64,000 bases of DNA from Panopea generosa (GCA_029582155.1 CM055899.1:82057556-82121555); one strand, 5' to 3'. Numbered from the stretch's first letter, positions 11,661 through 22,991 are shown. Notes: generated by a model not told the origin, from the letters alone. A program made the numbers and translations.

Positions 11661-14032
11661 AGTTTACATACTTGATTTGTCATTCACCACTTGTTATTTC
11701 CTTTTCTCAGATTTTTAACTCTTTACAGTGACATAGCCAAATCTTGTTTTATTTTGGTTCTAAAACTATGCTTCATTTTATCAACATCGTTACAAAAGCA
11801 TTGATTTAAAGATAGGTTGACGTTGCAATTGATTATCACATTTATTGTTCCATTTTGTTACCATGGAACATTACTTATAACATTATTACTTAGTGTTTGA
11901 TAAACAAAAAACATTATTGTAAAATAAGTAGACATTTATCATCTCAAACACTTCTTAAAAACCAGTAAATAAAAGCAATCTGATATAAAATTATGAATCA
12001 TATTTAAATTTATTTTACTTCTTATCTCTGACGAGGTATATTTTTTTTATTATATTTAGGGTTATTTCTAACACCAACTGTTAGTGTAACGAAATAAGTT
12101 TGATGTGGATATAATTTTGGGCAGAAAAATAAACAATAGCAAATAAACAAAACATTAACTGAAACATCGGTAGCGGTAAAATTCTACTTTTGTAATGATG
12201 ACATTGACCTTGACCCAAAAAACTCGTGATACGCAAACGCATACGAAGTATCTCTGTTCCGAACATCTGTGAGAAGTTTTATCAACTTGAATCGGATGGA
12301 AAAAGACGCTGGTAGAGTGTTGACAGCTAATTGATACGTTTAGTAACGGTGACACGGACGAACAGACGGTACGACGGTAGCACTGTATACCCCATTTAAT
12401 GGCACTTGCATAAACAACATAAAACTCTCATATAATGATAAAGTGTATAAATTGTGTAATTTGCCATCATATGTAAAGATATTATAGAGAAGTTGATTTC
12501 TGAAATGTAGTTACATATTGCAACAATATGTCATATATTACCCCTTAGTGTAACAAAACGGCTGCGATTGCAACACAGTGCTTATATCAGTTGTAATTGT
12601 GTAAATAACGATAACTATACTCTTTGCAATGCATTACAAGGCCAATGATTTTATATATCAACGCTTGATATATTGCGCTTGCCAAAAGACAGCATGACAT
12701 CATATAAGCGTTCGACTATTTATTTCGCAGGTAATCCGTTTAGTTATTGTCTACAATTCTAATAATGTAATTAAAACTTAGATGTCTGTTAACTCAAATT
12801 TGACAAACAATATTATTTAGATTGAAACAGTTTGATTTAAGAAATAAAGTTAATTACACATTCTGATTTAAAAAAATACAAAACAAACAAGGTCGATATG
12901 TTTCACAGCAATCGCACCGACACGAATGAAAACGACATAATTTTTGTTTAAACGATCACCTATCATAAATCTTCATGTCATATTAATGGAGATGACACAA
13001 ACTTTATTGTTGTAATACTATCGTGATAAAACACCTAGCATTTCTTACTATAGACAAGTGGCATGTACAAATCAAGTAAATTAAAATGTTCGAAAAAAAG
13101 TCAAGCTGCTAACAGTGCTGTTTTACATTAATTATCAAAGGATACCACTCAAGCATGTCATTGTTGGTAAAATGTGTTACGAATAGGTGGATAATATTAC
13201 AAAGGGAGTTTTCTTTCTAAAATTGCGACATAAACCAAGTCTACCAAAGATAAATTTGTCAGTTATTTTATATACTGTAACAATGTAAGTACGAATGATA
13301 AGCAGGGTATTATGTAAATACTCAAATAGGATTTATAGAATATGTATTTAATTCAATGACTAAACTCGACATTATTTCTACGACTATACCAGAATTTGAG
13401 CGAGATCTTATGATTATATAATTATTTTGTATATTTTGGTGATTTTATCATTTGACCTGTTCAAGAACACGTCCAAGCTATTATGGTTATACAACTTCCT
13501 TATGTAGAAAAACATTCTGAGATACATCATGCATACTGGTGACTTTATAGTGTTATACTTGTATCCAGTCTATCGTCAATGTGTAGTATTCAATATGGTA
13601 GCATATGTATTTTTAATTGTATTTACTCAACTATAGTATTTAAAACATTAAAAAAAAAACATAACGTTAAGTTCAAATCTTTGAAAAGTCGAGCTAAAAT
13701 GACACAGAACTGTCACATATAAATAAAATCAGAATACATGAAAACGAAAATAATGGCAATTTGACAAAACTACTATTAACACATTATTAGAAATAAAATA
13801 TATAATAAAAATATATGTAAATTTAAATAAGAATAAGAATGTACACACTAGTACAAATCGGATTACATACACTTTAAATCATGGCATTATGTTAAGCTAT
13901 TCTTTGTTCATTTGTAAACGAAAATCAAGTTAAAGGGTTATCTATAAATCAGTCGGTCGCTTCAATGATTTTCAATATTTAAACCCAAATAGTATGTAAA
14001 CAAGACAAATAACTTGTATTATCTTCCTGTAA
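11661..14032. other. gene-free stretch with a dispersed repeat relic
   Basis: No gene is recognised. At about 12200-12410 there is a sequence beginning GACATTGACCTTGACCC and ending in a run of ACGGACGAACAGACGGTACG followed by TATACCCC. I associate this form with a dispersed molluscan repeat. The remainder is AT-rich DNA without visible structure. Confidence 0.45.
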
Positions 14033-14054
14033 CCCCCCCCCCCCCCCCCCCCCC
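14033..14054. repeat. poly-C tract (22)
   Basis: An uninterrupted run of 22 cytosines. Long C or G runs recur in this window (also 26577 and 54800). Their exact length is likely to be unreliable in any assembly. Confidence 0.9.
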
Positions 14055-14892
14055 ACTCTCCCACCGTTGTGACAAGAGGACAAGAGGGATGGGGAATAGG
14101 TTTAGATACTACTTAAAGCGCAAACCAACGAGCCAACGAGCCAAAGAGCCACAGGTACTGAATTATATTTGTAAGTTCGTTATGAGGACAGCTGGGCTCC
14201 CTAAGACCCCCTATATCACCATTCTCTCAATGTGTTGTGGAAGTGTGGGAGTTTATTTTGAAGTAACAATCAATTGATATCACAGAGCCTTGAAATCTTA
14301 AAAAAATGTCCAAGCTGTGTTTTTTTTGTTTATAAAAGTAGGAACATGAAAAACGGAACGGAAGATTAAAAATGTTACACATAAATTAATACTTATATAT
14401 GGAAAAATATACTAATGAAAATAAACCACTATAAACATATGTTTAAACATGTAATAGACAATTTAAATCAGCTCAAACATTATACTAAGAACAATTGATG
14501 TTTAAGAACCTCGACAACTTTATGTACACAGTAACACAAACCGAAACTTAGCACGAATAAATATCATTTATGTACTGTATATGCTATACACGTTTCCATT
14601 TTTAAAAAAATCAGTAAATGAAATAAATACTTACACTTTAAAACAGATGCCACACACTGTATTAAAATATGTGACACTCTGTCGGTTGAGTACGTTGCTG
14701 TAAATAAATTCTAGTATTTACGACAGGGAAGTTAAAAAATGCGTAGCTGAAGATCGATACGGGACAAGTCTATTTTACGGCTTAGTCGTATATTCTGCGT
14801 GTTGAAATGCGGCTACTTACAAATAATATCGTTTCAGGCGCCTGCATGTGTGCTATTGAAAATAGTATTTTGGGGTATACTGTCAATGGTAG
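14055..14892. other. gene-free stretch
   Basis: No gene is recognised. Around 14130 a short GAGCCAAC-type tandem occurs three times. Confidence 0.45.
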
Positions 14893-15436
14893 TTAGGCCT
14901 AAAAAAAAAAGATGTTTGTTTCCGGTTACCCGACCGACCCTGTATTTTATCTGCCGACTCAAAAGTTTGTATGTCCAAAAAATCGGCATCGGATTTCGCG
15001 CTCTTTTTGGTGATTTTCACAACGAAGTAATTCTTACGCACCGGCGCGCTGCGTCGTTTAGACGCTCGTCATCTCATTATAAAATAATCACTGCATACGC
15101 CTAGACGATATAGACTCACAGAAACGGTGCAAGTTATAATTTTTGCGAATACAGTATAGCCTATATCAAACATCTTGCTCGGTTTATTATAGCCACTTCA
15201 GATTTCAGATTCATATCTGAAATTGAGTACTATTTAAAAGATATATTACTTTTACACCACTACCCCCAAAATGACATATATAATCATGTAATAGAAACTA
15301 ACAAACTCATTCATTTTGATGTTCCATTTAATAAAGGAGTGTGGTAACGACAAAAAAAACAACAAAAAAAACCTACCTACCGACCCATATTTTTTTGGGC
15401 ATGTAACAGGAAACAAACCTTTTTTTTTTAGGCCTT
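14893..15436. mobile_element. MITE-like element with terminal inverted repeats
   Basis: The left end reads AGGCCTAAAAAAAAAAG, then TTTGTTTCCGGTTAC and CGACCGACC. The right end is its reverse complement with a few differences, closing in TTTTTTTTTAGGCC. The roughly 45-bp terminal repeats enclose about 450 bases without a transposase-like frame. This is the structure of a non-autonomous DNA transposon. A clean target duplication is not visible (TA-like on the left, TT-like on the right). Confidence 0.7.
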
Positions 15437-15804
15437 ATGCTGAAATTACTTAATGTGATATACGTGCATGGAATATATGATAAATTTACTATTTGGCAGA
15501 ATTTATGAAAGAAAGAAATGTATATATTTAATAACACTATTTTCAATTCGGAAGTAATACGAAAGTACACTTTGTAATTGCAATGAGTGTTTAAATTCTT
15601 CCTTTCGTTGTAACACAGCGTATATAATAGCATTAACACAACCATGATATACAAACAAAACAACAACAATCATAATAATCTACTTCACTTTGTTTTTCAC
15701 ACACCGGCCCCTTACGTTAATATGTAATTAACGGGTTTTAATAACACTATAATAAATTTATAACAGTGAGTTGTTAGTTGTGAGTGGAACTGAAAAAAAC
15801 AACA
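15437..15804. other. gene-free stretch
   Basis: Nothing beyond AT-rich sequence is seen between the MITE-like element and the 69-bp satellite. Confidence 0.45.
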
Positions 15805-16272
15805 TGTATAAGAGGGCACATGAGTATTTGATTACTAGACTGTGATCATCAAAGCTGTAGTAATACAAAACATTTATATGAGGGCACATGAGTATTTGAT
15901 CACTAGACTGTGATCATCAAAGCTGTAGCAATGAAAAACATGTATACATGTATGAGGGCACATGAGTATTTGATCACTAGACTGTGATCATCAAAGCTGT
16001 AGTAATACAAAACATTTATATGAGAGCACATGAGTATTTGATTACTAGACTGTGATCATCAAAGCTGTAGCAATGAAAAACATGTATTCGAGGGTACATG
16101 AGTATTTGATCACTAGACTGTGATCATCAAAGTTGTAGCAATGGAAAACATGTATATGAGTGCACATGAGTATTTGATCACTACGCTGTGATCATCAAAG
16201 CTGTAGCAATGAAAAACATGTATATTAGGACACATGAGTATTTGATCACTAGACTGTGATCAACAAAGCTGT
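15805..16272. repeat. 69-bp minisatellite, seven copies
   Basis: Successive GGCACATGAGTATTTGAT starts at 15814, 15883 and 15957 show a period near 69 bases, with one unit lengthened by about five bases. Each unit contains a dyad, GATCAC-TAGACT-GTGATC, able to form a 6-bp stem. Copies alternate between two subtypes (TAATACAAAACATTTATA and CAATGAAAAACATGTAT), so the array probably grew as a two-unit block. Confidence 0.95.
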
Positions 16273-16489
16273 ACCATGCACAATCATATTCTGATCGATT
16301 TCTAAAAAAATGGACAACATCACTTATAGATAGGGAATATTTCATATCTTCCAGTTTCGTTAACAGTGTGAATGCATTATAAACTACAATTTATATACAT
16401 GTGCACAGACAAAAGGCAATACTCATGTTACAGTCATAATATAACTTTCTTCAAACACTGTATAACTTTAAACTGACTTCCTAATAATT

Positions 16490-16620
16490 ATCTTTTCCAG
16501 AATATTAAATCTTGATATGGATGGACATCACTACCACAGTAGTCGCAATATGACGTAAAATCATTTGAAAGCGACGCTAAACACCATATAACATCAAACA
16601 CATAACCTTGACATTAAAGC
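16490..16620 (+). mobile_element. SINE tail fragment, family 2
   Basis: It contains GTCGCAATATGACG followed by TTGAAAGCGACGCTAAACAC and CATATAACATCAAAC. This matches the 3' end of the SINE copies at 19735-20068 and 44826-45120. The tRNA-like head is missing. Confidence 0.6.
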
Positions 16621-16626
16621 TACTGT

Positions 16627-16794
16627 CTATTCGACGGTAATGCGGTATTGTTTTGAATATTTAGCACCGGTATTATGCCATAGAGACCTAACAGACAAAC
16701 AGTTATAATCATCTAACCACTTTTTCCAGGGATCCCAGAAGGTTAAACAATACTCGAGCTCTCCCATCTCTAAAAGTGACTGTTGACATTCCCA
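16627..16794 (-). pseudogene. unidentified coding relic or exon
   Basis: This minus-strand frame of 55 codons begins with a possible acceptor (GATTCAAG) and ends in TAG. It contains WECQQSLLEMGELEYC, FWDPWKKWLDDYN and SLWHNTGAKYSKQYR. The tryptophan-rich, charged composition is far from what random AT-rich DNA produces. I cannot name the family; it may be a transposon-derived exon. No partner exons were found nearby. Confidence 0.3.
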
Positions 16795-16799
16795 CTTGA

Positions 16800-17650
16800 A
16801 TCAACTATGAAAGACGAATGTCAATGATACGCATAGTAGTATATCAATAATCACGAATACTGTATAGTTGTCTGATAGAGCACAAATGATGCATACATGT
16901 ATATATGAGAAAACGCCTCATCATTCCAAACATATCTAAAGTAACCACAACTTTATAACATGTGAAAAAATAGTTTGAGTTTGCGGTAGTATATACAAAA
17001 TGAGACATACGGCGATGTTGAACGCGATTTATATTTATGCTCGTACATTTATTCAATCCTTACAACAATAAATGTTATCAGTTAAACATATTCATCTCTA
17101 TAAATTAGTGTCTGAGGCTTTATATTAAACAAATACTATATACACAAAATGGTGGTAATGTCACGCTCGATTTCTGAATATGAGTGAAAAGTCTTTAAAA
17201 ATACGAATTCGTGTCTTTTTACCATTTTCGGTATAGTACTGAACGGAATTATTGTATACAATTATTTTACATTATATGTGTATAATAATAGTGTTTGTTA
17301 TAGACTATAGGAATTTAACCATTATATGACACGCAATTACACATGAGTGTGCATATTTACAGGGCATATTTCATCATGCAGCTAATATAAAGTTAAAATG
17401 CATCGGTTTCTCCTCGTACTTATGTCACATGTGCTATCATTATGTTATTTTTACTGTAACAGTGTCTGTATTCATTTTATAAGTTAGACTGTGCTACTTC
17501 CCCGTGTTATAATAATACCAAAAAAGTGATTTCTCGTTCTTAAGTTGTAACTACAACTATTATATTTCTACATAATGTGTATTACATTAGTGTAATTTAA
17601 TTTCATATTTTCACATCTCTTTCCTTTCACTGCATATTGTATTTTTGTTT
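16800..17650. other. gene-free stretch
   Basis: No gene or notable repeat is recognised. Confidence 0.45.
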
Positions 17651-17654
17651 ATTT

Positions 17655-17745
17655 GTAATGGGGTCCTTCGATGCAGAGTGGTATAATGCGCCGTCTAAAT
17701 ATCACTTAACTATCGTCGTTAAGGTCATAGGTTCGAGTCCCGTTG
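17655..17745 (+). mobile_element. tRNA-like SINE head
   Basis: An A-box-like GCAGAGTGGTATAATGC and a B-box-like ATAGGTTCGAGTCCCG lie about 40 bases apart, followed by TTGTCTTTAATAAAC instead of a CCA-proximal acceptor strand. The likely acceptor halves do not pair, so a tRNA-derived SINE is more plausible than a tRNA gene. Confidence 0.5.
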
Positions 17746-17869
17746 TCTTTAATAAACTTTATGTGAGAAAGTTTGCCAGTTACTTGCGAAAAGACAGTGG
17801 TTGTACTCAGATTCATTCAGAGATCTTCTTACACTTAAGCTGGATATGCAATGTGTAATCTGAAATATG

Positions 17870-18819
17870 ATGAAAATGGAGATAAATATTTGTAATGTTG
17901 GGATGCGTATAAATGTATTCTATTTGAAACGGTACATTTTACTTTTCATTGCCCTGAATTATTTCAATACCAGGTTTCAGAAAGAGGAAACATTTGTTTA
18001 GAAACTGATGTTTCCATATATCTGTTTATGTCCAGCAGTGTTAAAAATGAAGATTAATTTAATAAATTTGATTATAATATTGTCGTATTTTAGACTGACT
18101 ATCCGTATATCTACTTCAAGCTGTATAACGATTAAAAAATAAACACTAAATCAGTAATATATTACAAGTACTATGTAAACATGTCCCTCCAATGGTTTAA
18201 AGCATAATAGACTAATAACGTCTTACTACACGGCTCCCCTCCTTTTGTAACAGTAGCATGCTTCTTGTGCTAAATAGAGTCCTATGTAACTGAGTTCAAA
18301 ATATAGTCAAAACGGTTAATAATGGCTGGGATTTCTTGCTTCAATAGTGAATTTTTCAGTCATATCGCGACAGTGTCTACTTAAGGCAGTATTCTTAGCG
18401 CTGTCACACTGAAGTATCATGCCGCAGACACATGGTATGATACATCAACCTGTTTGAAGACTTAACTTTCTTTATAATCGAGATCGCCTCATACCCGGCA
18501 TGAGCTATCGACTATGGCCACGCATTGAATCAATCTGAATTGAACTATATCATAATTACAACTTTGAGTGTTAACTAATAGTAATGTAAAATTAGTTTAT
18601 GTGACGCCTTCCCTGGATAGTTAATAACTGTGTCTAGAACTTTTGATTTATATCGATAATGTCCATTTAATACTTAAATATTATATATTCAGTAGATAGC
18701 ATTAACGTTCAATCTATTGAGACAAAGTGTCGCACGTAAGATCCAGACCCTAGAACCTCTAGGTGTAATTTGAAATTACGAAAAGAAGGCGGGAAATTCA
18801 TGAAGTGTTTTGCTTATAG
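17870..18819. other. gene-free stretch with reversed SINE tail
   Basis: No gene is recognised. At about 18395-18545 a minus-strand piece of the family 2 SINE body is visible (GTATCATGCCGCAGACACAT and neighbouring bases), lacking its tRNA-like head. Confidence 0.5.
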
Positions 18820-18896
18820 GCATACATGTAGTGCCGCCATTGGAAAAATGGAAAAAGGAAATGCTTTCGTGGAAAAATCGCATAATGGCGGTTTTA
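18820..18896 (-). mobile_element. end fragment of the 470-bp MITE family
   Basis: The sequence GGCATACATGTAGTGCCGCC ATTGG... to CGCATAATGGCGGTTTTAAA matches one end of the repeats at 34633-35092, 48158-48650 and 49183-49655. It ends exactly where the long inverted-repeat element begins, so it is either an older neighbour or a part of that element's left end. Confidence 0.65.
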
Positions 18897-20330
18897 AATA
18901 GAAATCAATAATTTACAGAGCTAATAGATACACCACAGCTTTTTTTTTGTGCATATAGGTATTGCTTTCATTGACATTTAGTTCATCAATCACTAATTGT
19001 TTCGAGTCACAGCTTGTACAGTGTGACCATATTCTGCAAGTCTAAATATAGCAGGTCTAACCCATCACTACTATTATCAAGGTGAGAAACTCAGAAAACA
19101 CAAGTGAATGTGCTTTCTTTTCTCAATATAGTTGTACATCCTTCTGCTTTTTTAATTGTTAATATATAAGTAAGTCCTCTTCTTTATGTACAAAGCTGTC
19201 AGCAAGAATAACGATAGTGATTGAGCCACAACAGCTCCGCCACTAAGTTTTACCAAATGTTTTCCATAATTTAGATGTTTGGAACATTCTGAAGTTCACT
19301 CAATATTCTCTCAAGCTGCATTGGCATAGGCTGTCTTCAGATGTTCGAGATGTTCGAGACTATTCTAAAGATGTGTATAAATCTTTTCACTCATCCAAAA
19401 CTATATTCGCATCATGTCCGGCTTGTAATCTGGCAGGGTTATGTACTGTCATTCAACTAATACACTTCAATCTTGCTGGTACCATTCCTTCATCGGCAAA
19501 TACTGATTGCAAACAGTAGAGGTGTACATCACACTTCGTGGCATCTGAAATATTAAACACGAAAAACAATAAATAAATAATTGTAACTCAAACACATCAT
19601 AAAATTTGTTGTCAAATTATCATAAGTTTATACTTTTATATTCTGAATTCTGAACATGGATAAAGAAACAAATGAAATTGAAAATTTGTCTCTCTTAACA
19701 ACATAAACGGACATCAAATTAACAAATTTAAACAGACCGCAGTAAGTTCTAGTGGTAGAGGTTCGCCTCGCATGCGGAAGGTTGTGGGTTATTTTCCCCG
19801 ACCGGGTCATACCAAAGACTTAAAAAATTGTATCAACAGTTTCTTCGCTGGATGCTCAGCATTTAGAGGAGAGTTTAAGTCTGGTCATATAATATGACTG
19901 GGTGGGGTATCATACCGTTTGTCTGCGGCATGATACTTCAGTGTGAAAGCACTCAGAATATTGTTTCAAGCAGACATCGTCACGATATGATTGAACAGTT
20001 GTTGAAAGCGATGCTAAACACTATACAACAACAACAACATTATTCACTGCTATTGTTATTGGGTATTTCTTTTTGTTAACACAAGGTTTTACTATTTTCA
20101 ATTGATAAAAGAATGTCATACTAACCTAAACACTTCAAAAACATGCAGGTATGTTCATACTAACAAAACAAATTTTCATGGGGGAAAAACACTGACAATG
20201 TCATGGGTTTTCACCATTTTTTATAATTATAAAAAATATGAACATATATGTTACTATGAAAAATATTATCAAAGCATAGATGTAAAGAAATGCATTTCAT
20301 AACAAAAAAAAAAACCTGTAAATTAGTCAT
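18897..20330 (+). repeat. left inverted arm, interrupted
   Basis: The outer part 18897-19046 and the inner part 20069-20330 together match the reverse complement of 21826-22241. The break falls after CTGCAAGTCTAA and resumes at GTTAACACAAGG, which are adjacent (apart from a short A/T run) in the right arm. Confidence 0.9.
19047..20068 (+). mobile_element. insertion splitting the left arm, carrying a family 2 SINE
   Basis: This segment is absent from the otherwise matching right arm, so it entered after the arms were formed or homogenised. Its right third (about 19735-20040) is a full tRNA-derived SINE. It has a head with AGTGGTAGAGGTTCGCCTCG and a damaged B box (GTGGGTTATTTTCCC), a body with GACTGGGTGGGGTATCATAC, and a tail with CGATGCTAAACACTATACAA CAACAACAACA. 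Related copies lie at 44826-45120 and 53608-53910. The left two thirds are unidentified. Confidence 0.75.
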
Positions 20331-20370
20331 CGTCTGTGCACGTTGTTGATTGGTTGCTGTTATGGTGATT

Positions 20371-21216
20371 TTAAACGTTAGGTTCATGTATCTCGCGAAG
20401 TTCGGTCGACTGAATGGGCAATTGATCGTTGCGTGAGCAGTTATCACTATCGGTTATCGTCGTAACAGTTTCAAATTCATCGGCTAATTGGCCCTCCATT
20501 ATATCGGCTGCGTAGTCACCATACACGTTTTTAACGGGACATTCCTTTTGTTTGTGACCTACATTTTTACAGAAAAAGCAAATCACATTGTTTGGGCAAT
20601 CACTTTTCTCATGCTCTGTACTTTTACAGGTTCAGCATAGTTTTTGGTTTGTAGGTTTTTGGTTGTTCGGACATTTGAAGTAGGGATGGGTCGTAATGCC
20701 GCAGTGTTTACACGGTGTGCGGTTATTGTTCGCAAAAACTCTCAGAGTAAATCTCCCTATCTCAACAGTTAGAGGCAATACTGGAACACAGTTCAGGATT
20801 TTTACGTAACGGGTTCCGTTTTCGATATCCGTTCCTTTGATATTTGCTCTTGATATGCTTCCAGCAATGATGTCCCCATATTGTGACATTTGGTTCAAAT
20901 TAGTAGTGTTGGGCATCTCGAACGGGGCATCTTTTATTGTGATGTTTGTAATAATGTTTTCCACGTCCGTGATGTTTACAATTCTGTTTTGAATAGGAAT
21001 GTCCGCTATGATTAATTTGGTTTTTGACTGGTCATTGTTGACAGCTATTATACTCTCTTTTTCGGTGATCTGGATCGCTTTTATGTCAGTCGTGGTAATT
21101 ATTCCATCCAAGGCTGTAATTACCTTATCATGTGATAAGCGTTTAAGAAATTTAGTACTAAAGTGTACTGACAGCGGTCTAGTTAAAATGGACGCCATTA
21201 CGGCCGTTCCACACAA
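20371..21216 (-). pseudogene. gag-like / ORF1-type zinc-knuckle protein, one in-frame stop
   Basis: One frame of about 281 codons is interrupted only by a TGA at 20632-20634. The first 150 or so residues include QYGDIIAGSISR...KGTDIENGTRYVKI, a signature of ORF1 (gag-like, RRM-related) proteins of animal non-LTR retrotransposons. Three CCHC knuckles of the form C-x2-C-x4-H-x4-C follow: CKHCGITTHPYFKC, a middle one containing CKSTEHEKSDC, and CFFCKNVGHKQKEC. The stop falls inside the middle knuckle, between its first two cysteines. An acidic tail ends the protein. Such proteins bind single-stranded nucleic acid and package element RNA. With the stop respected, only the first 194 residues and one knuckle would be made. 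No ORF2 accompanies it; the flanks are inverted arms. Confidence 0.7.
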
Positions 21217-21825
21217 AGGAAATTTGGCGGGCTTCTTGTAACAGTTAATAAAACTGACCTTTTGTGGTTAAAGATCCAAGTTTCTTCCAATCCTACAAGG
21301 TAACCACACTCATATTCCTTATAGAACAAAGTTTAATCCAATCAAGACAATAGAACAGTTAATATTAGAAAAATACAGATTTCCTGACTTCACAAGGAAA
21401 AAAACACAACCGGCGCCATTTAACAAGGGCAGATAAACACCCGTACACATGTTACTAAAACTAGGGAAAATTAGTCATATCCACATCTGCAAGCTTTAGC
21501 CTGTAACGTATTATTTCATTGGTCCTCCTTTTGAAATTCAACCAATCATATTGTCGCTTACATGAAATGGCAGTTATAACTCTTAGTAAACACGAGTGTT
21601 TTGAAATTGAAATTGCTTTCCTGTTGTGTAGTAATAGTAAAGATTTTGTGATTTTGGATACAGCAAAGACCCCATACATACACTCCAAATGAACCAGCTG
21701 TATCTGCTGATAAACTATCCAAAGGTCAAGAAAGTGTCACTGTTTACAGATCTAATTTATACCAGCAGCAGATACAAACGTGTAATGATGTCTCGCAACC
21801 ACCAGGGAAGAAATACATGCATCAC
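21217..21825. other. core of inverted-repeat element, no recognised gene
   Basis: Between the gag-like frame and the right arm there is a 75-codon minus-strand frame (21461-21688) without recognisable motifs. It may hold the 5' leader of the gag-like frame. Confidence 0.4.
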
Positions 21826-22241
21826 ATGACTAATTTACAGGTTTTTTTTGTTAGAAATGCATTTGTTTACATCTATGCTTTGATAATATTTTTCATAGTA
21901 ACATATATGTTCATATTTTTTATAATTATAAAAAATGGTGAAAACCCATGACATTGTCAGTGTTTTTCCCCCATGAAAATTTGTTTTGTTAGTATGAACA
22001 TACCTGCATGTTTTTGAAGTGTTTAGGTTAGTATGACATTCTTTTATCAATTGAAAATAGTAAAACCTTGTGTTAACAAAAAAAAATAGTTTAGACTTGC
22101 AGAATATGGTCACACTGTACAAGCTGTGACTCGAAACAATTAGTGATTGATGAACTAAATGTCAATGAAAGCAATACCTATATGCACAAAAAAAAGCTGT
22201 GGTGTATCTATTAGCTCTGTAAACTATTGATTTCTTATTTA
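21826..22241 (-). repeat. right inverted arm, uninterrupted
   Basis: It is the reverse complement of the two parts of the left arm with very few differences. A 66-codon frame occurs in both arms, but only because the arms are copies; it reads through AT-rich DNA and has no domain pattern. Confidence 0.9.
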
Positions 22242-22685
22242 GTTTGCATTGTAGTTAAGTACAGTTTACACTGAATTGAATTGATTTAATTTGGTAAACT
22301 AATGATATAACTTTACATATGAATGACAACAGAAACACTCTGTCCAAAAGCCATGTAATTAGTCCATAATATTATGGGAAATTTACTAACAAAGTGGGAA
22401 GGGGGCATCTGACTGAGTTTGAAAGTTTGCGAGAGAAACTGTTGAATTAACACTTGAAAATGAAAATAATTTGTAAATGATATTCATAAGCATTTTTGTT
22501 GTCATTCTTGTATTATTCTAATTTAGTTTCATTACGATAATATAGTTTCATTACAAAGTGAGTTTGTAAACTAATAGATGTTGGAGATCAACAATATAGA
22601 AATGTATGCTTAACATAAATATATAAATGCAAAATTTAATGCATAACTTTATCTGATTTTGCTTTTATACATGTAATGTCTATAA
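22242..22685. other. gene-free stretch
   Basis: No gene or notable repeat is recognised. Confidence 0.45.
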
Positions 22686-22689
22686 CGTT

Positions 22690-22991
22690 GAATGAATGAA
22701 TGAATAGCGTTTTACGGCGTTCCAACACATTATAGGTTATTCGACGCCAAGGAAGGAAGATTCCAGGTTCACTCTACATGTATAAAAACAACAAATTAAC
22801 ATACAGATTAAAACGAATACATCAAAGAATGAATATGCAGAATAAACCTAGAACCTTGTTACCTGCAGAACTGCAGAGTTTCAGCAAATTCTATCGTATT
22901 ATTCAAATTGTCGCTCCTTACGACATGCATAAGCCACAGTGATCCTATTCTTGCCATCGCTCATATTGCTCCCTGGAACCACACAGGGGTT
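22690..22991 (-). mobile_element. dispersed molluscan repeat relics
   Basis: Two pieces lie close together. At 22690-22770 a GAATGAATGAATGAAT run leads into GCGTTTTACGGCGTTCCAAC. At 22881-22991 the minus strand reads GAGCGATGGCAAGAATAGGA and CTTATGCATGTCGTAAGGAG. I recognise both as pieces of widespread molluscan repeats, the second resembling a SINE body. A lectin-like reading of the second piece was rejected. Confidence 0.5.

Larger units (their letters stand above)
18897..22241. mobile_element. unclassified element: long inverted arms around a gag-like ORF
   Basis: Two nearly identical arms in opposite orientation (left 18897-19046 plus 20069-20330; right 21826-22241, about 415 bases) enclose a 1.5-kb core. 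The core carries a single recognisable frame, a minus-strand gag-like protein with three CCHC zinc knuckles. The right arm is continuous, while the left arm is split by about 1 kb of younger DNA. No reverse transcriptase, integrase, transposase or tyrosine recombinase is visible. The structure resembles a non-autonomous foldback or TIR element that carries a retrotransposon-type nucleic-acid-binding protein, or two inverted repeat copies flanking a retro fragment. No target duplication is clear. Confidence 0.65.

Noticed and set aside
20102..22122. Conserved small protein encoded twice (20102-20302 and 21835-22122)
   Set aside because: The two frames are the same DNA in the two inverted arms; the similarity reflects repeat copies, not selection on a protein.
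22881..22991. SUEL-type lectin exon (NPCVVPGSNMSDGKNRITVA)
   Set aside because: The underlying DNA resembles a widespread molluscan repeat body (GATGGCAAGAATAGGATCAC, TATGCATGTCGTAAG), and no splice sites or cysteine pattern of the domain surround it.
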